A DNA stretch of 48,256 nucleotides from Streptomyces africanus (GTDB lineage Bacteria; Actinomycetota; Actinomycetes; Streptomycetales; Streptomycetaceae): the NCBI RefSeq assembly GCF_002150735.1, contig NZ_MUKA01000225.1, positions 1 through 48,256 on the forward strand, written 5' to 3'. The notes below the pieces were generated by a model. It searched no databases. It was not told where the DNA came from and saw only the letters and a program-made list of their open reading frames with translations. Below are positions 16,323 to 24,682 of the stretch, piece by piece; position 1 is the first letter of the stretch; each line of letters starts with the position of its first letter. Position numbers and translations under genes: made by a program.

Positions 16323-17612
16323 TCAGCTGCCACCGGCGGACCCGAGGACGAGCGACACCGTCCGCTTTTTGCCGGCGCGCTCCACGGTCAGCTCCAGCCG
16401 GTCGCCGGGACGGCGGGCACGGGTCTTGACGATCAGTTCCTCGCTGGAGTGGACGCGCCGGCCGTCGACCTCCGTGATGACGTCGCCCGCCTTGATGCCG
16501 GCCTTGGCACCCGGACCGCCCACGGTCACCGGCGGTCCGCCCTCGCTGCCCTCGGTGCCGACGCGGGCGCCGTCGCCCGTGTAGTCCATGTCGAGGGTGA
16601 TGCCGATGACCGGGTGCGTCGCCTTCCCGGTGTTGATCAGTTCCTCGGCGACGCGCTTGCCCTGGTTGATGGGTATGGCGAAGCCGAGGCCTATCGAGCC
16701 GGCCTGGCCGCCGTCCAGCTCGGAGCCGCTGTCCGCCGATCGGATGGCCGAGTTGATGCCGATGACCCGGGCCTTGGCGTCGAGCAGGGGCCCGCCGGAG
16801 TTGCCCGGGTTGAGGGACGCGTCGGTCTGGAGCGCCTTGTACGTCGTGGTGTCCGAGCCGGTGTCGCCGTTGAACTGCCGCCCGCCGAACTCGAATGGCC
16901 ACCCGTCGCCCTGCTGGGGCTGCTGGCCCTGGTCCTCGTCGGTCGGGACCGTGACGTCACGGTCGAGGGCGGAGATGATGCCGCTGGTGACCGTGCCGGA
17001 CAGGCCCTCGGGGGAGCCGATCGCCACGACCTGGTCGCCGACCTGCAAGCCCGAGGAGTCGCCGAGCGTCGCCGCCTTCAGGCCGGAGGCGTTCTCCAGC
17101 TTGATCAGCGCCAGGTCCTTCTTGCTGTCGGTGCCGACGACCTTCGCGGAGTAGGACTTGCCGTCGCTGGTCGTCACCTTGATCTGCGAGGCACCGGCGA
17201 CGACGTGGTTGTTGGTGACGACCTCGCCGCCGCTCGTGATGACCACGCCGGAGCCGGTGGCGGAACCGGCGTTGGAGGCGGCGCTGATCTCGACGATGCT
17301 GGGGCTGACCGCCTTGGCGACCCCGGCGACCGTGCCCTTCTGGGCGGACGGCACCACGTTGGTGCTGGTGGAGCTGGAGGCGACGGTGTCGTTGCCCGTC
17401 AGCTCCTGTATGCCGTAGGCGGTGCCGCCGCCGATCGCCGCGGCGACGATCGCCACGGCGGCGAGCAGGGCGACCGGGCCACGCTTGCGCTTCTTCGGAG
17501 CGGGTGCCGGGGCGTACGCCGGCGGAGGCGGCCACTCGGGGTTCACCGGGGCCTGCTGCTGACCCTCGTAAGGGTTCTGGTACTCGCCACTGCGGTGGAA
17601 GCTCTCGGTCAT
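16323..17612 (-). CDS. htrA: HtrA/DegP-like membrane-anchored serine protease
   Basis: 429 aa. Residues 1-45 are a Pro/Gln-rich cytosolic segment, then basic KKRKR and one membrane helix (about 46-66). The trypsin-like domain has His136 in TNNHVVAG, Asp166 in KKDLALI and Ser272 in NPGNSGGPL, and a C-terminal PDZ domain ends the protein. The family degrades misfolded secreted proteins outside the membrane. Its 3' neighbour is tatB, as expected for the sigE-rseA-htrA-tatB cluster, but its 5' neighbour is a LacI gene followed by glnR, as at a second htrA paralogue (SCO4157). It may therefore be a recombinant of two paralogues. Confidence 0.93.
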   Translation of the reverse strand: MTESFHRSGEYQNPYEGQQQAPVNPEWPPPPAYAPAPAPKKRKRGPVALLAAVAIVAAAIGGGTAYGIQELTGNDTVASSSTSTNVVPSAQKGTVAGVAKAVSPSIVEISAASNAGSATGSGVVITSGGEVVTNNHVVAGASQIKVTTSDGKSYSAKVVGTDSKKDLALIKLENASGLKAATLGDSSGLQVGDQVVAIGSPEGLSGTVTSGIISALDRDVTVPTDEDQGQQPQQGDGWPFEFGGRQFNGDTGSDTTTYKALQTDASLNPGNSGGPLLDAKARVIGINSAIRSADSGSELDGGQAGSIGLGFAIPINQGKRVAEELINTGKATHPVIGITLDMDYTGDGARVGTEGSEGGPPVTVGGPGAKAGIKAGDVITEVDGRRVHSSEELIVKTRARRPGDRLELTVERAGKKRTVSLVLGSAGGS

Positions 17613-17712
17613 GTCTTCGAGCTTGGATCCCGACCATGAGAGCTTCCTGAGTGCACCCTGAGAAGCCCGACAGAACCTCGTATGCCCGATATAAAGGCGC
17701 CCCCGGAAAGGG

Positions 17713-18735
17713 CTAGGAGCAGCCGCAGGAGTGGCGTACCACCAGCCGCGACGGGAACACCTTCAGCCGCTCCCGCCGGGCCCCCGCCACGCGCAGTCCG
17801 TCGTCGAGGACGAGGTCCACCGCCGCGCGGGCCATGGCCGGCCGGTCCGAGGCGACCGTGGTGAGGGGCGGGTCGGCCAGCGCCGCCTCCTTGATGTCGT
17901 CGAAGCCCGCCACCGCGAGCTCGCCCGGCACGTCGATGCGCAGCTCGCGCGCGGCGCGCAGCAGGCCGATCGCCTGGTCGTCGGTGGAGCAGAAGATCGC
18001 GGGCGGCCGGTCCGGCCCGGAGAGGATCTTGAGGGCCGCCTGGTAGGCGTCGTAGCGGCTGTACAGCGCCTCGAACAGCCGGCCCTCCGTGGAGATCCCG
18101 GCCTCGGCCATCGCGCGCCGCCAGCCCTCGACGTGGTCGGAGACCGGGTCGCCGACCACGGGCGTCTCCGCTATGCCGCCCATACAGGCGACGTACTCGT
18201 ACCCGTGCTCCAGCAGATGGCGTACGGCGAGCTGGGCGCCGCCCAGGTCGTCCGTGACGACGGCGACGTCGTCGATGGCCTCGGGCCGTTCGTGCAGCAG
18301 GACCACGCGGGCGTCCCAGGCGTCGATCTCGGCGGCCGCGAGGTCGTTCATGGCGTGGCTGACGAGGATCAGTCCGGAGACGCGCATCCCCAGGAAGGCG
18401 CGCAGGTAGTGGACCTCGCGCTCGGCGATGTAGTCGGAGTTGCCGACGAGCACCATCTTGCCGCGCTCGGACGCGGCCTGTTCGACCGCGTGCGCCATCT
18501 CCCCGAAGAAGGGCTGGCGGGCGTCCGGGACGATCAGGCCTATGAGGTCCGTACGCCGGGACGCCATCGCCTGGGCGACCCGGTCGGGCCGGTACCCCAG
18601 CTCCTTGATCGCGGCGAGGACGCGCTCGCGCGTGGCCGGGGCGACCGGCCGGGGTCCGTTGTTGATGACATAACTGACCACGGCAGTGGAAGTCCCTGCC
18701 AGCCGCGCCACATCATCCCGAGTCACCTTGGCCAC
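17713..18735 (-). CDS. LacI family transcriptional regulator
   Basis: 340 aa. An N-terminal LacI helix-turn-helix (TRDDVARLAGTSTAVVSYVI) with hinge ATRERVLAAIKELGYRPD is followed by a periplasmic-binding-protein-like sensor domain (IGLIVPDARQPFF, GLILVSHAMND, PAIFCSTDDQAIGLL, AVAGFDDI). The C-terminus is Cys-rich (HSCGCS). The effector is unknown. The start GTG 18735 has TAGACT (18747-18742, minus strand) 6 nt upstream and no ribosome binding site, so the mRNA is probably leaderless. It follows glnR in the same direction, as SCO4158 follows glnR in S. coelicolor. Confidence 0.88.
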   Translation of the reverse strand: MAKVTRDDVARLAGTSTAVVSYVINNGPRPVAPATRERVLAAIKELGYRPDRVAQAMASRRTDLIGLIVPDARQPFFGEMAHAVEQAASERGKMVLVGNSDYIAEREVHYLRAFLGMRVSGLILVSHAMNDLAAAEIDAWDARVVLLHERPEAIDDVAVVTDDLGGAQLAVRHLLEHGYEYVACMGGIAETPVVGDPVSDHVEGWRRAMAEAGISTEGRLFEALYSRYDAYQAALKILSGPDRPPAIFCSTDDQAIGLLRAARELRIDVPGELAVAGFDDIKEAALADPPLTTVASDRPAMARAAVDLVLDDGLRVAGARRERLKVFPSRLVVRHSCGCS

Positions 18736-18795
18736 GCGCGGAGTCTACGCGGATATACCCGCTCTGGGCAGGGCGTAAAGGAGCTTCGGTACGAT

Positions 18796-19575
18796 TTACG
18801 CCTTGCTGCGCGACTCGGCGGTGTCCAGAGCGACCGACTCGTCCGCGTTGTCCGGGTTTTCCTTGGCCGCCTTGGCCTTCGCCTCCTCGGCGGCGCGCTC
18901 GACCTTCTCCGGCGTGACGAATCGATAACCGACGTTCCGGACGGTGCCGATCAGCGACTCGTGCTCGGGGCCGAGCTTGGCACGCAGCCGCCGTACGTGC
19001 ACGTCGACCGTGCGCGTACCGCCGAAGTAGTCGTAGCCCCAGACCTCCTGGAGCAGCTGGGCGCGCGTGAAGACGCGGCCGGGGTGCTGCGCGAGGTACT
19101 TCAGGAGCTCGAACTCCTTGAAGGTGAGGTCGAGGACGCGGCCCTTGAGCTTGGCGGAGTACGTCGCCTCGTCGACCGACAGGTCGCCGTTGCGGATCTC
19201 CATCGGGGAGTCGTCGCTGACGATCTGCTGGCGGCCCATGGCCAGACGCAGGCGCGCCTCGACCTCCGCCGGTCCGGCGGTGTCCAGCAGGACGTCGTCG
19301 ATGCCCCAGTCGGCGGTGACGGCCGCGAGACCGCCCTCCGTGACGACGAGGACGAGCGGGCAGCCGGGCCCGGTCGAGCGCAGCAGCTGGCACAGGCTGC
19401 GGACCTGCGGCAGATCGCGGCGGCCGTCGACGAGGATGACGTCGGCGCCGGGGGTGTCGACGAGGGCGGGGCCCTCCGCGGGGGCCACTCGCACGTTGTG
19501 CAGGAGCAGGCCGAGGGCGGGGAGCACCTCCGTCGACGGCTGGAGGGCGTTGGTCAGGAGCAGCAGAGAACTCAT
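18796..19575 (-). CDS. glnR: GlnR, global nitrogen regulator (OmpR family)
   Basis: 259 aa from ATG 19575, with AGGAGG about 10 nt upstream. The N-terminal MSSLLLLTNALQPSTEVLP and the atypical receiver domain with Asp50 (ILVDGRRD) match Streptomyces GlnR, an orphan response regulator that lacks the usual phosphorylation pocket and works as a dimer. The C-terminal winged helix (about 125-225) includes EFELLKYLAQHPGRVFTR and RTVDVHVRRLRAKLG, then a Lys/Ala-rich tail. GlnR controls glutamine synthetase, ammonium and nitrate genes. In M. tuberculosis glnR (Rv0818) also lies near cysA2-sseC2 and a nitrobindin-like gene, as here. Confidence 0.95.
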   Translation of the reverse strand: MSSLLLLTNALQPSTEVLPALGLLLHNVRVAPAEGPALVDTPGADVILVDGRRDLPQVRSLCQLLRSTGPGCPLVLVVTEGGLAAVTADWGIDDVLLDTAGPAEVEARLRLAMGRQQIVSDDSPMEIRNGDLSVDEATYSAKLKGRVLDLTFKEFELLKYLAQHPGRVFTRAQLLQEVWGYDYFGGTRTVDVHVRRLRAKLGPEHESLIGTVRNVGYRFVTPEKVERAAEEAKAKAAKENPDNADESVALDTAESRSKA

Positions 19576-19747
19576 ACGTCTGGTTCCTCCTCGGTCCCTG
19601 CGAGGACGTTTGTTGGCACAGCACAGCTCTGCGATCCCGAAGGCCCCGTACACCTGCGGTTTCCCGCCTCGTATACAACGCTTCCGAAAGCACAAAAGGA
19701 CCCGGGGGCTACGCTGCCCGAGTCCTCTGCCCAGCAGAATAGCCCAC

Positions 19748-20599
19748 ATGAGCACTGGACCGGCAGGTCATGTGGCGCGTTCCACCGATCGTCCGCACTC
19801 CGAGACGACCCGGGGAACGCCTGTGCGGACGCGATTGCGGACCTTTCTGCGCACGTCAGACGGCGTGGCCATCGACGCCGTATACGACCCGGGTGCGGTT
19901 GTATACGACACCTCCCGGACGGCTGCCGATCACCCCGTGTTCGTCGTCGCCCACGGATTCACCGGCGCCGTGGACCGGCCGCACGTGCGGCGGGTGGCGG
20001 GGGCCTTCGCCCGGTACGGGGCCGTCGTCACGTTCTCCTTCCGGGGCCACGGGGCGTCCTCCGGGCGGTCGACGGTCGGGGACCGGGAGGTGCTGGACCT
20101 CGCGGCGGCGGTGGAGTGGGCCCGGGAGCTCGGGCACGCGCGCGTGGGGACGGTGGGGTTCTCCATGGGCGGCTCGGTGGTGCTGCGGCACGCGGCGTTG
20201 CACCCACGGCAGACGGACGCGGTGGTGTCGGTGAGCGCGCCGGCCCGCTGGTACTACCGGGGCACCGCACCCATGCGCCGGCTGCATTGGCTGGTGACGC
20301 GGCCGGAGGGCCGGGTGGTGAGCCGCTACGGCCTCCGTACGCGCATCCACCACCGCGACTGGGACCCGGTCCCGCTCTCGCCCGTGGAGGCGGTGCCGAG
20401 GATCGCGCCCACGCCCCTGCTGATCGTGCACGGCGACGCCGACGGCTACTTCCCCGTCGATCATCCCCGCATGCTGGCCGCGGCCGCCGCCGATCAGGGC
20501 GAACTGTGGCTGGAGCCGGGCATGGGACATGCCGAGAACGCGGCGGATGACGAACTGCTGGGGCGGATCGGGGAGTGGGTGGTGGGCCGGGCGGGCTAG
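19748..20599 (+). CDS. alpha/beta hydrolase
   Basis: 283 aa from ATG 19748; the first 25 residues are poorly conserved-looking, so a start at a later GTG is possible. An oxyanion segment (VFVVAHGFTGAVD) and a nucleophile elbow GFSMGGS, then Asp in VHGDADGYFP and His in GMGHAEN, make a complete triad. Substrate unknown. It is divergent from glnR across 172 bp. CAGAAT (19735-19740) lies 7 nt before the ATG, so leaderless expression is possible. The MoaD-like gene follows 38 bp downstream. Confidence 0.82.
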   Translation: MSTGPAGHVARSTDRPHSETTRGTPVRTRLRTFLRTSDGVAIDAVYDPGAVVYDTSRTAADHPVFVVAHGFTGAVDRPHVRRVAGAFARYGAVVTFSFRGHGASSGRSTVGDREVLDLAAAVEWARELGHARVGTVGFSMGGSVVLRHAALHPRQTDAVVSVSAPARWYYRGTAPMRRLHWLVTRPEGRVVSRYGLRTRIHHRDWDPVPLSPVEAVPRIAPTPLLIVHGDADGYFPVDHPRMLAAAAADQGELWLEPGMGHAENAADDELLGRIGEWVVGRAG

Positions 20600-20637
20600 C
20601 CTGACGGGGTTCACCGACAAGCAGATCGAGGAAGCAG

Positions 20638-20892
20638 ATGCCAAAGGTCACGGTGCGCTACTGGGCCGCCGCCAAGGCCGCGGCCGGGGTGGCCGAGGAG
20701 CCGTACGAGGCGGCCACGCTCGCCGAGGCGCTCGCCGGGGTGCGGGAGCGACACCCCGGCGAACTCGAGCGCGTGCTGCGGCGATGCTCGTTCCTCGTGG
20801 ACGGTGACCCCGTGGGCACCCGCGGACATGAGACGGTACGGCTGGCCGACGGCGGCACGGTCGAGGTGCTCCCGCCGTTCGCAGGAGGGTGA
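20638..20892 (+). CDS. MoaD/ThiS-like sulfur carrier protein
   Basis: 84 aa, beta-grasp fold with N-terminal KVTVRYWAAAKAAAG and the essential C-terminal Gly-Gly (PPFAGG). Such proteins are adenylated and thiocarboxylated at the last Gly to give sulfur for molybdopterin, thiamine or cysteine synthesis. GAGGAAG lies just upstream of the ATG. The next gene begins 3 bp after its stop. Thiosulfate sulfurtransferase genes lie 2.5 kb downstream, so a sulfur-transfer role fits, but which pathway it serves cannot be decided. Confidence 0.82.
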   Translation: MPKVTVRYWAAAKAAAGVAEEPYEAATLAEALAGVRERHPGELERVLRRCSFLVDGDPVGTRGHETVRLADGGTVEVLPPFAGG

Positions 20893-20895
20893 GCG

Positions 20896-21981
20896 ATGAC
20901 CGACCAGCCGACCAATCAGCCGTACGACGGCTACGAGGGCTACGACGGCTATGACCGCTACGGGCAGCAGGGGTACCAGCAAGGGCACCAGGGTTACCCG
21001 CAAGGGCACCAGGGTTACGACGATCCGTACGCCGCTCAGCAGTACACGCAGCAGTGGCAGGGGCAGACCTGGGAGACGCAGACGCAGTCGCCGGTGTCCG
21101 CGCAGGTGACGGCGGCGGAGGAGACGGCGTATCTGCCGCCGCAGGGCTACGGGGCTCCTCCCGAGGCGGCCCCTGCTTCCGCTCCTCCCGCCGCCGATTA
21201 CGGCCCGGCCACCGTCGCCGGGAACCCGCGGGTCACGGACGCGCAGCGGGCGCGGGCGGAGGGGCGGTCGCCGATCATCGAGCCCGGGATGCAGCCGGCC
21301 GCGCTGACGGCGCTGCTGGGGCTGTTGCTGGCGGGCGCGGCGGCGGTCGGCACGTACGCGCTGCTGGTGCCGCTCGTCGTCCTGCAGGCCGTCACCGCGG
21401 CGGGCTGGTTCCGGCTGAACGGGATGTGGCCGGCGCGGCAGGGCATCGCACTGGGCTTCGCGGGCGCGCTGGCCGCGGACGCGGCGCTGCTGGCGTCGGA
21501 CCGCTCGCCCTCGGCGATCCTGGGCACGCTCGGGGTGTGGGTGCTGCTGGCGCTGGTGCTCCAGCTGCGGTCGCACGCCGACCCGGACGAGCGGATGTAC
21601 GGCCTGATGGCGACGGTCGCGGCGTCGGCGCTGGCGATCGTGGCGGGCGGGTACCTGGCGGCCGAGGCGGACGCGGTGACCGTGGGTGCGATCGCGGTGG
21701 CGGTCGCGGTCCTGGCCCGCGCCCTGCCGCTGCCGACCCCCGTGTCGGTGGTGGTGGCGCTGCTCGCCGGGGCGGGCGGCGGCGTCGCGGCCGGCTCCCT
21801 GACGGGCCTGGGCACGTCGGGCGCCCTCCTGGGCGCGGGCGCGGCAGCCTGCGCCCTGATCGGCCACCGCGTCGCCAGCTACGACTACCCGTCCCGCTTC
21901 GTCCATTTCACGGCGGGTGTAGCCCTGCCTTTGTCCGCAGCGGCTCCGGTGGTCTACGTACTGGGGCGGGCCCTGGTCTAG
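20896..21981 (+). CDS. polytopic membrane protein with Tyr/Gln/Gly-rich N-terminus
   Basis: 361 aa. The first 70 residues are low-complexity repeats built from YDGYEGYDGY and GYQQGHQGYPQGHQGY units; the DNA repeats too (about 20975-21020). A disordered Ala/Pro segment follows, then about nine hydrophobic helices from residue 135 on (LTALLGLLLAGAAAVGTYAL and others). No transport or enzyme motif is visible. The ATG lies 3 bp after the MoaD-like gene, with GCAGGAGG at that gene's end acting as ribosome binding site, so both are co-transcribed. Corresponds in position to SCO4162. Function unknown. Confidence 0.75.
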   Translation: MTDQPTNQPYDGYEGYDGYDRYGQQGYQQGHQGYPQGHQGYDDPYAAQQYTQQWQGQTWETQTQSPVSAQVTAAEETAYLPPQGYGAPPEAAPASAPPAADYGPATVAGNPRVTDAQRARAEGRSPIIEPGMQPAALTALLGLLLAGAAAVGTYALLVPLVVLQAVTAAGWFRLNGMWPARQGIALGFAGALAADAALLASDRSPSAILGTLGVWVLLALVLQLRSHADPDERMYGLMATVAASALAIVAGGYLAAEADAVTVGAIAVAVAVLARALPLPTPVSVVVALLAGAGGGVAAGSLTGLGTSGALLGAGAAACALIGHRVASYDYPSRFVHFTAGVALPLSAAAPVVYVLGRALV

Positions 21982-22015
21982 CGCGCGGGGGTCCGCTGAG
22001 CTGCGGGCAGTCGTG

Positions 22016-22042
22016 CCTCCCCCAGTGCCTTAAGGGCCTGGG
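22016..22042. repeat. dispersed TTAA-centred palindromic element, copy 2
   Basis: Identical over 27 bp to the reverse complement of 4778-4804, with similar but not identical flanks rich in CCCCC and GGGGG. It follows the membrane-protein gene and can form a stem, so it may end that transcript. Confidence 0.85.
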
Positions 22043-22260
22043 AGGTGCCCCCAGGCGGCACGGGTGGGCGCAGCGGCACCCCGTTCCGCCGGGTGGCGCT
22101 ACGCCCCGGCCCCGGCACCGACGCCGGGCGTCTGAGCTGTCACAGATGATCGACAAATCCGGAGCCCCCGCCCCCCACGGAGTTACCCTCACGCATGGAC
22201 GGCCGCTCGGTCGTCGAACGCCGGACCGCCGTCCAACCGCCTAGGTGGGGGAAACACCGC

Positions 22261-22998
22261 ATGCGCGCACTGCGAATACTGCTGATCGTCGTCGTGATCC
22301 TGGGCGGGCTCTTCGTGATCGCCGACCGCGTCGCCGTGAACTTCGCCGAGGGCGAGGCCGCCGACCGCCTGAAGACCACCGAGAACCTCTCCGCCACCCC
22401 GGACGTGTCCATCAAGGGCTTCCCGTTCCTCACCCAGGTCGTCGGCGGTTCCCTGGACGACATCGAGGTCGGGATCAAGAACTACGAGGCCGCCGCGGGC
22501 AATGACGCCCAGAAGATCCGTATCGACGACCTCCAGGCCGACATGCAGGGCGTCGAGTTCTCCGGCGACTACAGCTCCGCCACCGCCACCAGCGCCACCG
22601 GCACCGCCACCATCGCCTACGACGAGCTGCTGAAGACGGCGAAGTCCGAGCCCACCCAGGTCGCCCCGGGCGTCACCGCCAACGTCGTCGGCCTCTCCGA
22701 CGGCGGCAACGGCAAGATCAAGGTCACCGTCGAGGCCACCGTCCTCGGCACCAAGCTGCCCGAACCGGTCTCCGTGCTCAGCTCGGTGACGGTGATCGAC
22801 GGCACCGTGCGGGTGAAGGCCGACGGCCTGCCCAAGTTCGGCGGCGTCGAGATCGCCGAGTCCCGCGTCCGGGCCATCACCGACTTCCAGCAGAAGATCG
22901 ACGGCCTGCCGGGCGGCATCCAGCTGGACAAGGTCCAGGCCGCGCCGAACGGCGTCGAGATCACGGTGAAGGGTTCCAACGTCCGCCTGGCCGGGTAG
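22261..22998 (+). CDS. LmeA/DUF2993 family phospholipid-binding protein
   Basis: 245 aa from ATG 22261, chosen because GGTGGGGGAA lies a few bases upstream and the membrane anchor then starts the protein; the frame opens at 22195. One N-terminal helix (ILLIVVVILGGLFVIADRVA) anchors an extracytoplasmic domain with the DUF2993 pattern GFPFLTQVVGGSLDDIEVG and C-terminal PNGVEITVKGSNVRL. The mycobacterial relative LmeA binds phospholipid and helps mannan elongation. Here a general role in envelope lipid or glycan handling is inferred. Confidence 0.82.
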   Translation: MRALRILLIVVVILGGLFVIADRVAVNFAEGEAADRLKTTENLSATPDVSIKGFPFLTQVVGGSLDDIEVGIKNYEAAAGNDAQKIRIDDLQADMQGVEFSGDYSSATATSATGTATIAYDELLKTAKSEPTQVAPGVTANVVGLSDGGNGKIKVTVEATVLGTKLPEPVSVLSSVTVIDGTVRVKADGLPKFGGVEIAESRVRAITDFQQKIDGLPGGIQLDKVQAAPNGVEITVKGSNVRLAG

Positions 22999-23202
22999 GC
23001 AAGCCGCCAGACGGACCGGGCCCGGCATGTCCGGTGGGCGAGACGGCGATGTCCGTAGCGCAGCTGTGACGGCGGATACATGGGGGCACAAGCCTTGTCC
23101 CGCACCTCCGCGAACGTCCGTGATCCCACATCGTGGATTTTCTCGTCTCAGCATGCGACACCCCGGTGACACGCGTGCCCGACCGTCCCTACGATCGACG
23201 AC

Positions 23203-23283
23203 ATGAAGCGACAGGCGGATCTCACGAAGCGGCGGGCAGTAGACCTGTGCCGCGTCGCCGCCATGCTCTGTCGCACCTTCTGA
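23203..23283 (+). CDS. cysteine-containing leader peptide upstream of sseA
   Basis: 26 aa: MKRQADLTKRRAVDL then CRVAAMLCRTF, ending in TGA. The RR-VDL-R pattern with two late Cys codons is the class annotated as putative leader peptide upstream of many actinobacterial sulfur genes. It begins with ATG 7 nt after a -10-like TACGAT (23190-23195) and has no ribosome binding site, so it is probably the first codon of a leaderless transcript. Translation of the Cys codons may control the downstream sulfurtransferase genes, as Cys-rich upstream ORFs do in mycobacteria. Confidence 0.8.
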   Translation: MKRQADLTKRRAVDLCRVAAMLCRTF

Positions 23284-23419
23284 GCGACCGCGTCGGCCCA
23301 TGCGCCGGCGCGCGCATCCCCGCCGCCCCGTACCAAGGGCACCCGTGCGCCGCCCTCGTCATGGGCGCGCCCCGCAGACCTCGCACGCCCCGCCGTAACT
23401 GCCCCGGAGGAGAAAGAGC

Positions 23420-24265
23420 ATGAGCCGCAGCGACGTCCTGGTCGACGCCGACTGGCTCCAGGAGCACCTGGACGACCCGACCATCGCCATCGTCGAGGTG
23501 GACGAGGACACGTCCGCCTACGAGAAGAACCACATCCGCAACGCCATCCGGATCGACTGGACCAAGGACCTCCAGGACCCGGTCCGCCGTGACTTCGTCG
23601 ACCAGGAGGGCTTCGAGAAGCTCCTGTCGGAGAAGGGCATCGCCAACGACCACACCGTGGTCCTCTACGGCGGCAACAACAACTGGTTCGCCTCGTACGC
23701 GTACTGGTACTTCAAGCTGTACGGCCACGACAACGTCAAGCTCCTCGACGGCGGCCGCAAGAAGTGGGAGCTCGACGCCCGCGAGCTGGTCGCCGGCGAC
23801 GAGGTGCCGGAGCGTGCGAAGACCGACTACAAGGCCAAGCCGCAGGACACGTCCATCCGTGCCTTCCGCGACGACGTGGTGGCGGCCATCGGCTCGCAGA
23901 ACCTCGTCGACGTGCGCTCGCCCGACGAGTTCTCCGGCAAGCTGCTCGCCCCGGCCCACCTGCCGCAGGAGCAGTCCCAGCGCCCCGGCCACGTGCCGAG
24001 CGCCCGCAACATCCCGTGGTCCAAGAACGCCAACGACGACGGCACCTTCAAGTCGGACGAGGAGCTCAAGGAGCTCTACGCCGCGGAGAGCGTCGACCTG
24101 GCCAAGGACACCATCGCCTACTGCCGCATCGGTGAGCGCTCCGCGCTGACCTGGTTCGTGCTGCACGAGCTGCTCGGTGTGGAGAACGTCAAGAACTACG
24201 ACGGCTCCTGGACCGAGTACGGCTCCCTGGTGGGCGTGCCGATCGAGCTCGGCGCCAACAAGTAA
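23420..24265 (+). CDS. sseA: thiosulfate sulfurtransferase (rhodanese)
   Basis: 281 aa, GGAGGAGAAAG upstream of the ATG. Two rhodanese domains: an inactive N-terminal one (SDVLVDADWLQEHLDDPTI) and a catalytic C-terminal one with Cys235 in YCRIGERSALTW. The CRIGERS loop is typical of actinobacterial CysA2/SseA proteins. It transfers sulfane sulfur from thiosulfate, probably to a protein carrier. It is 136 bp downstream of the Cys leader peptide and 43 bp upstream of sseC, making one operon (SCO4164-SCO4165; Rv0815c-Rv0814c). Confidence 0.93.
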   Translation: MSRSDVLVDADWLQEHLDDPTIAIVEVDEDTSAYEKNHIRNAIRIDWTKDLQDPVRRDFVDQEGFEKLLSEKGIANDHTVVLYGGNNNWFASYAYWYFKLYGHDNVKLLDGGRKKWELDARELVAGDEVPERAKTDYKAKPQDTSIRAFRDDVVAAIGSQNLVDVRSPDEFSGKLLAPAHLPQEQSQRPGHVPSARNIPWSKNANDDGTFKSDEELKELYAAESVDLAKDTIAYCRIGERSALTWFVLHELLGVENVKNYDGSWTEYGSLVGVPIELGANK

Positions 24266-24308
24266 GCAAACCGACCGACCTCTCAAGACCTCTCTTCAGG
24301 AGTACGAC

Positions 24309-24596
24309 ATGTGTGGAGCGAAGGCCGGCGGCCCGGACGCCTCGACGATCAAGCCCGGTGAGACCACCATCCAGGGTCAGGTGACCAAGGACGGCGAGCC
24401 CGTGACGGGCTACGTGCGTCTGCTGGACTCGACCGGCGAGTTCACGGCCGAGGTGCCGACCTCGGCGACCGGACAGTTCCGCTTCTACGCGGCCGAGGGC
24501 ACCTGGACCGTCCGCGCCCTCGTGCCCGGCGCCACCGCCGACCGCACGGTCGTCGCCCAGCAGGGCGGCCTGGCGGAGGTCGCGATCGCCGTCTGA
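24309..24596 (+). CDS. sseC: DUF1416 protein SseC
   Basis: 95 aa from ATG 24309, with CAGGAG about 8 nt upstream. The N-terminal MCGAKAGGP puts a Cys at position 2, followed by a single immunoglobulin-like or carboxypeptidase-regulatory-like beta domain (GQVTKDGEPVTGYVRLLDST, GTWTVRALVPGATADR). It always accompanies sseA/cysA in actinobacteria and is thought to assist sulfur metabolism, though its activity is unproven. A terminator follows. Confidence 0.88.
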   Translation: MCGAKAGGPDASTIKPGETTIQGQVTKDGEPVTGYVRLLDSTGEFTAEVPTSATGQFRFYAAEGTWTVRALVPGATADRTVVAQQGGLAEVAIAV

Positions 24597-24612
24597 CGGC
24601 GACAGTGCCAGG

Positions 24613-24655
24613 AGGGGCCGCATCCCACGGGTTGGACGCCTGGGGTGCGGCCCTT
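24613..24655 (+). terminator. terminator of the sseA-sseC operon
   Basis: AGGGGCCGCATCCC (24613-24626) pairs with GGGTGCGGCCCTT ending at 24655, separated by about 16 nt. It stands 17 bp after the sseC stop. Confidence 0.7.
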
Positions 24656-24682
24656 CGGCCTGCCCGGACCTACGCTGGACGT

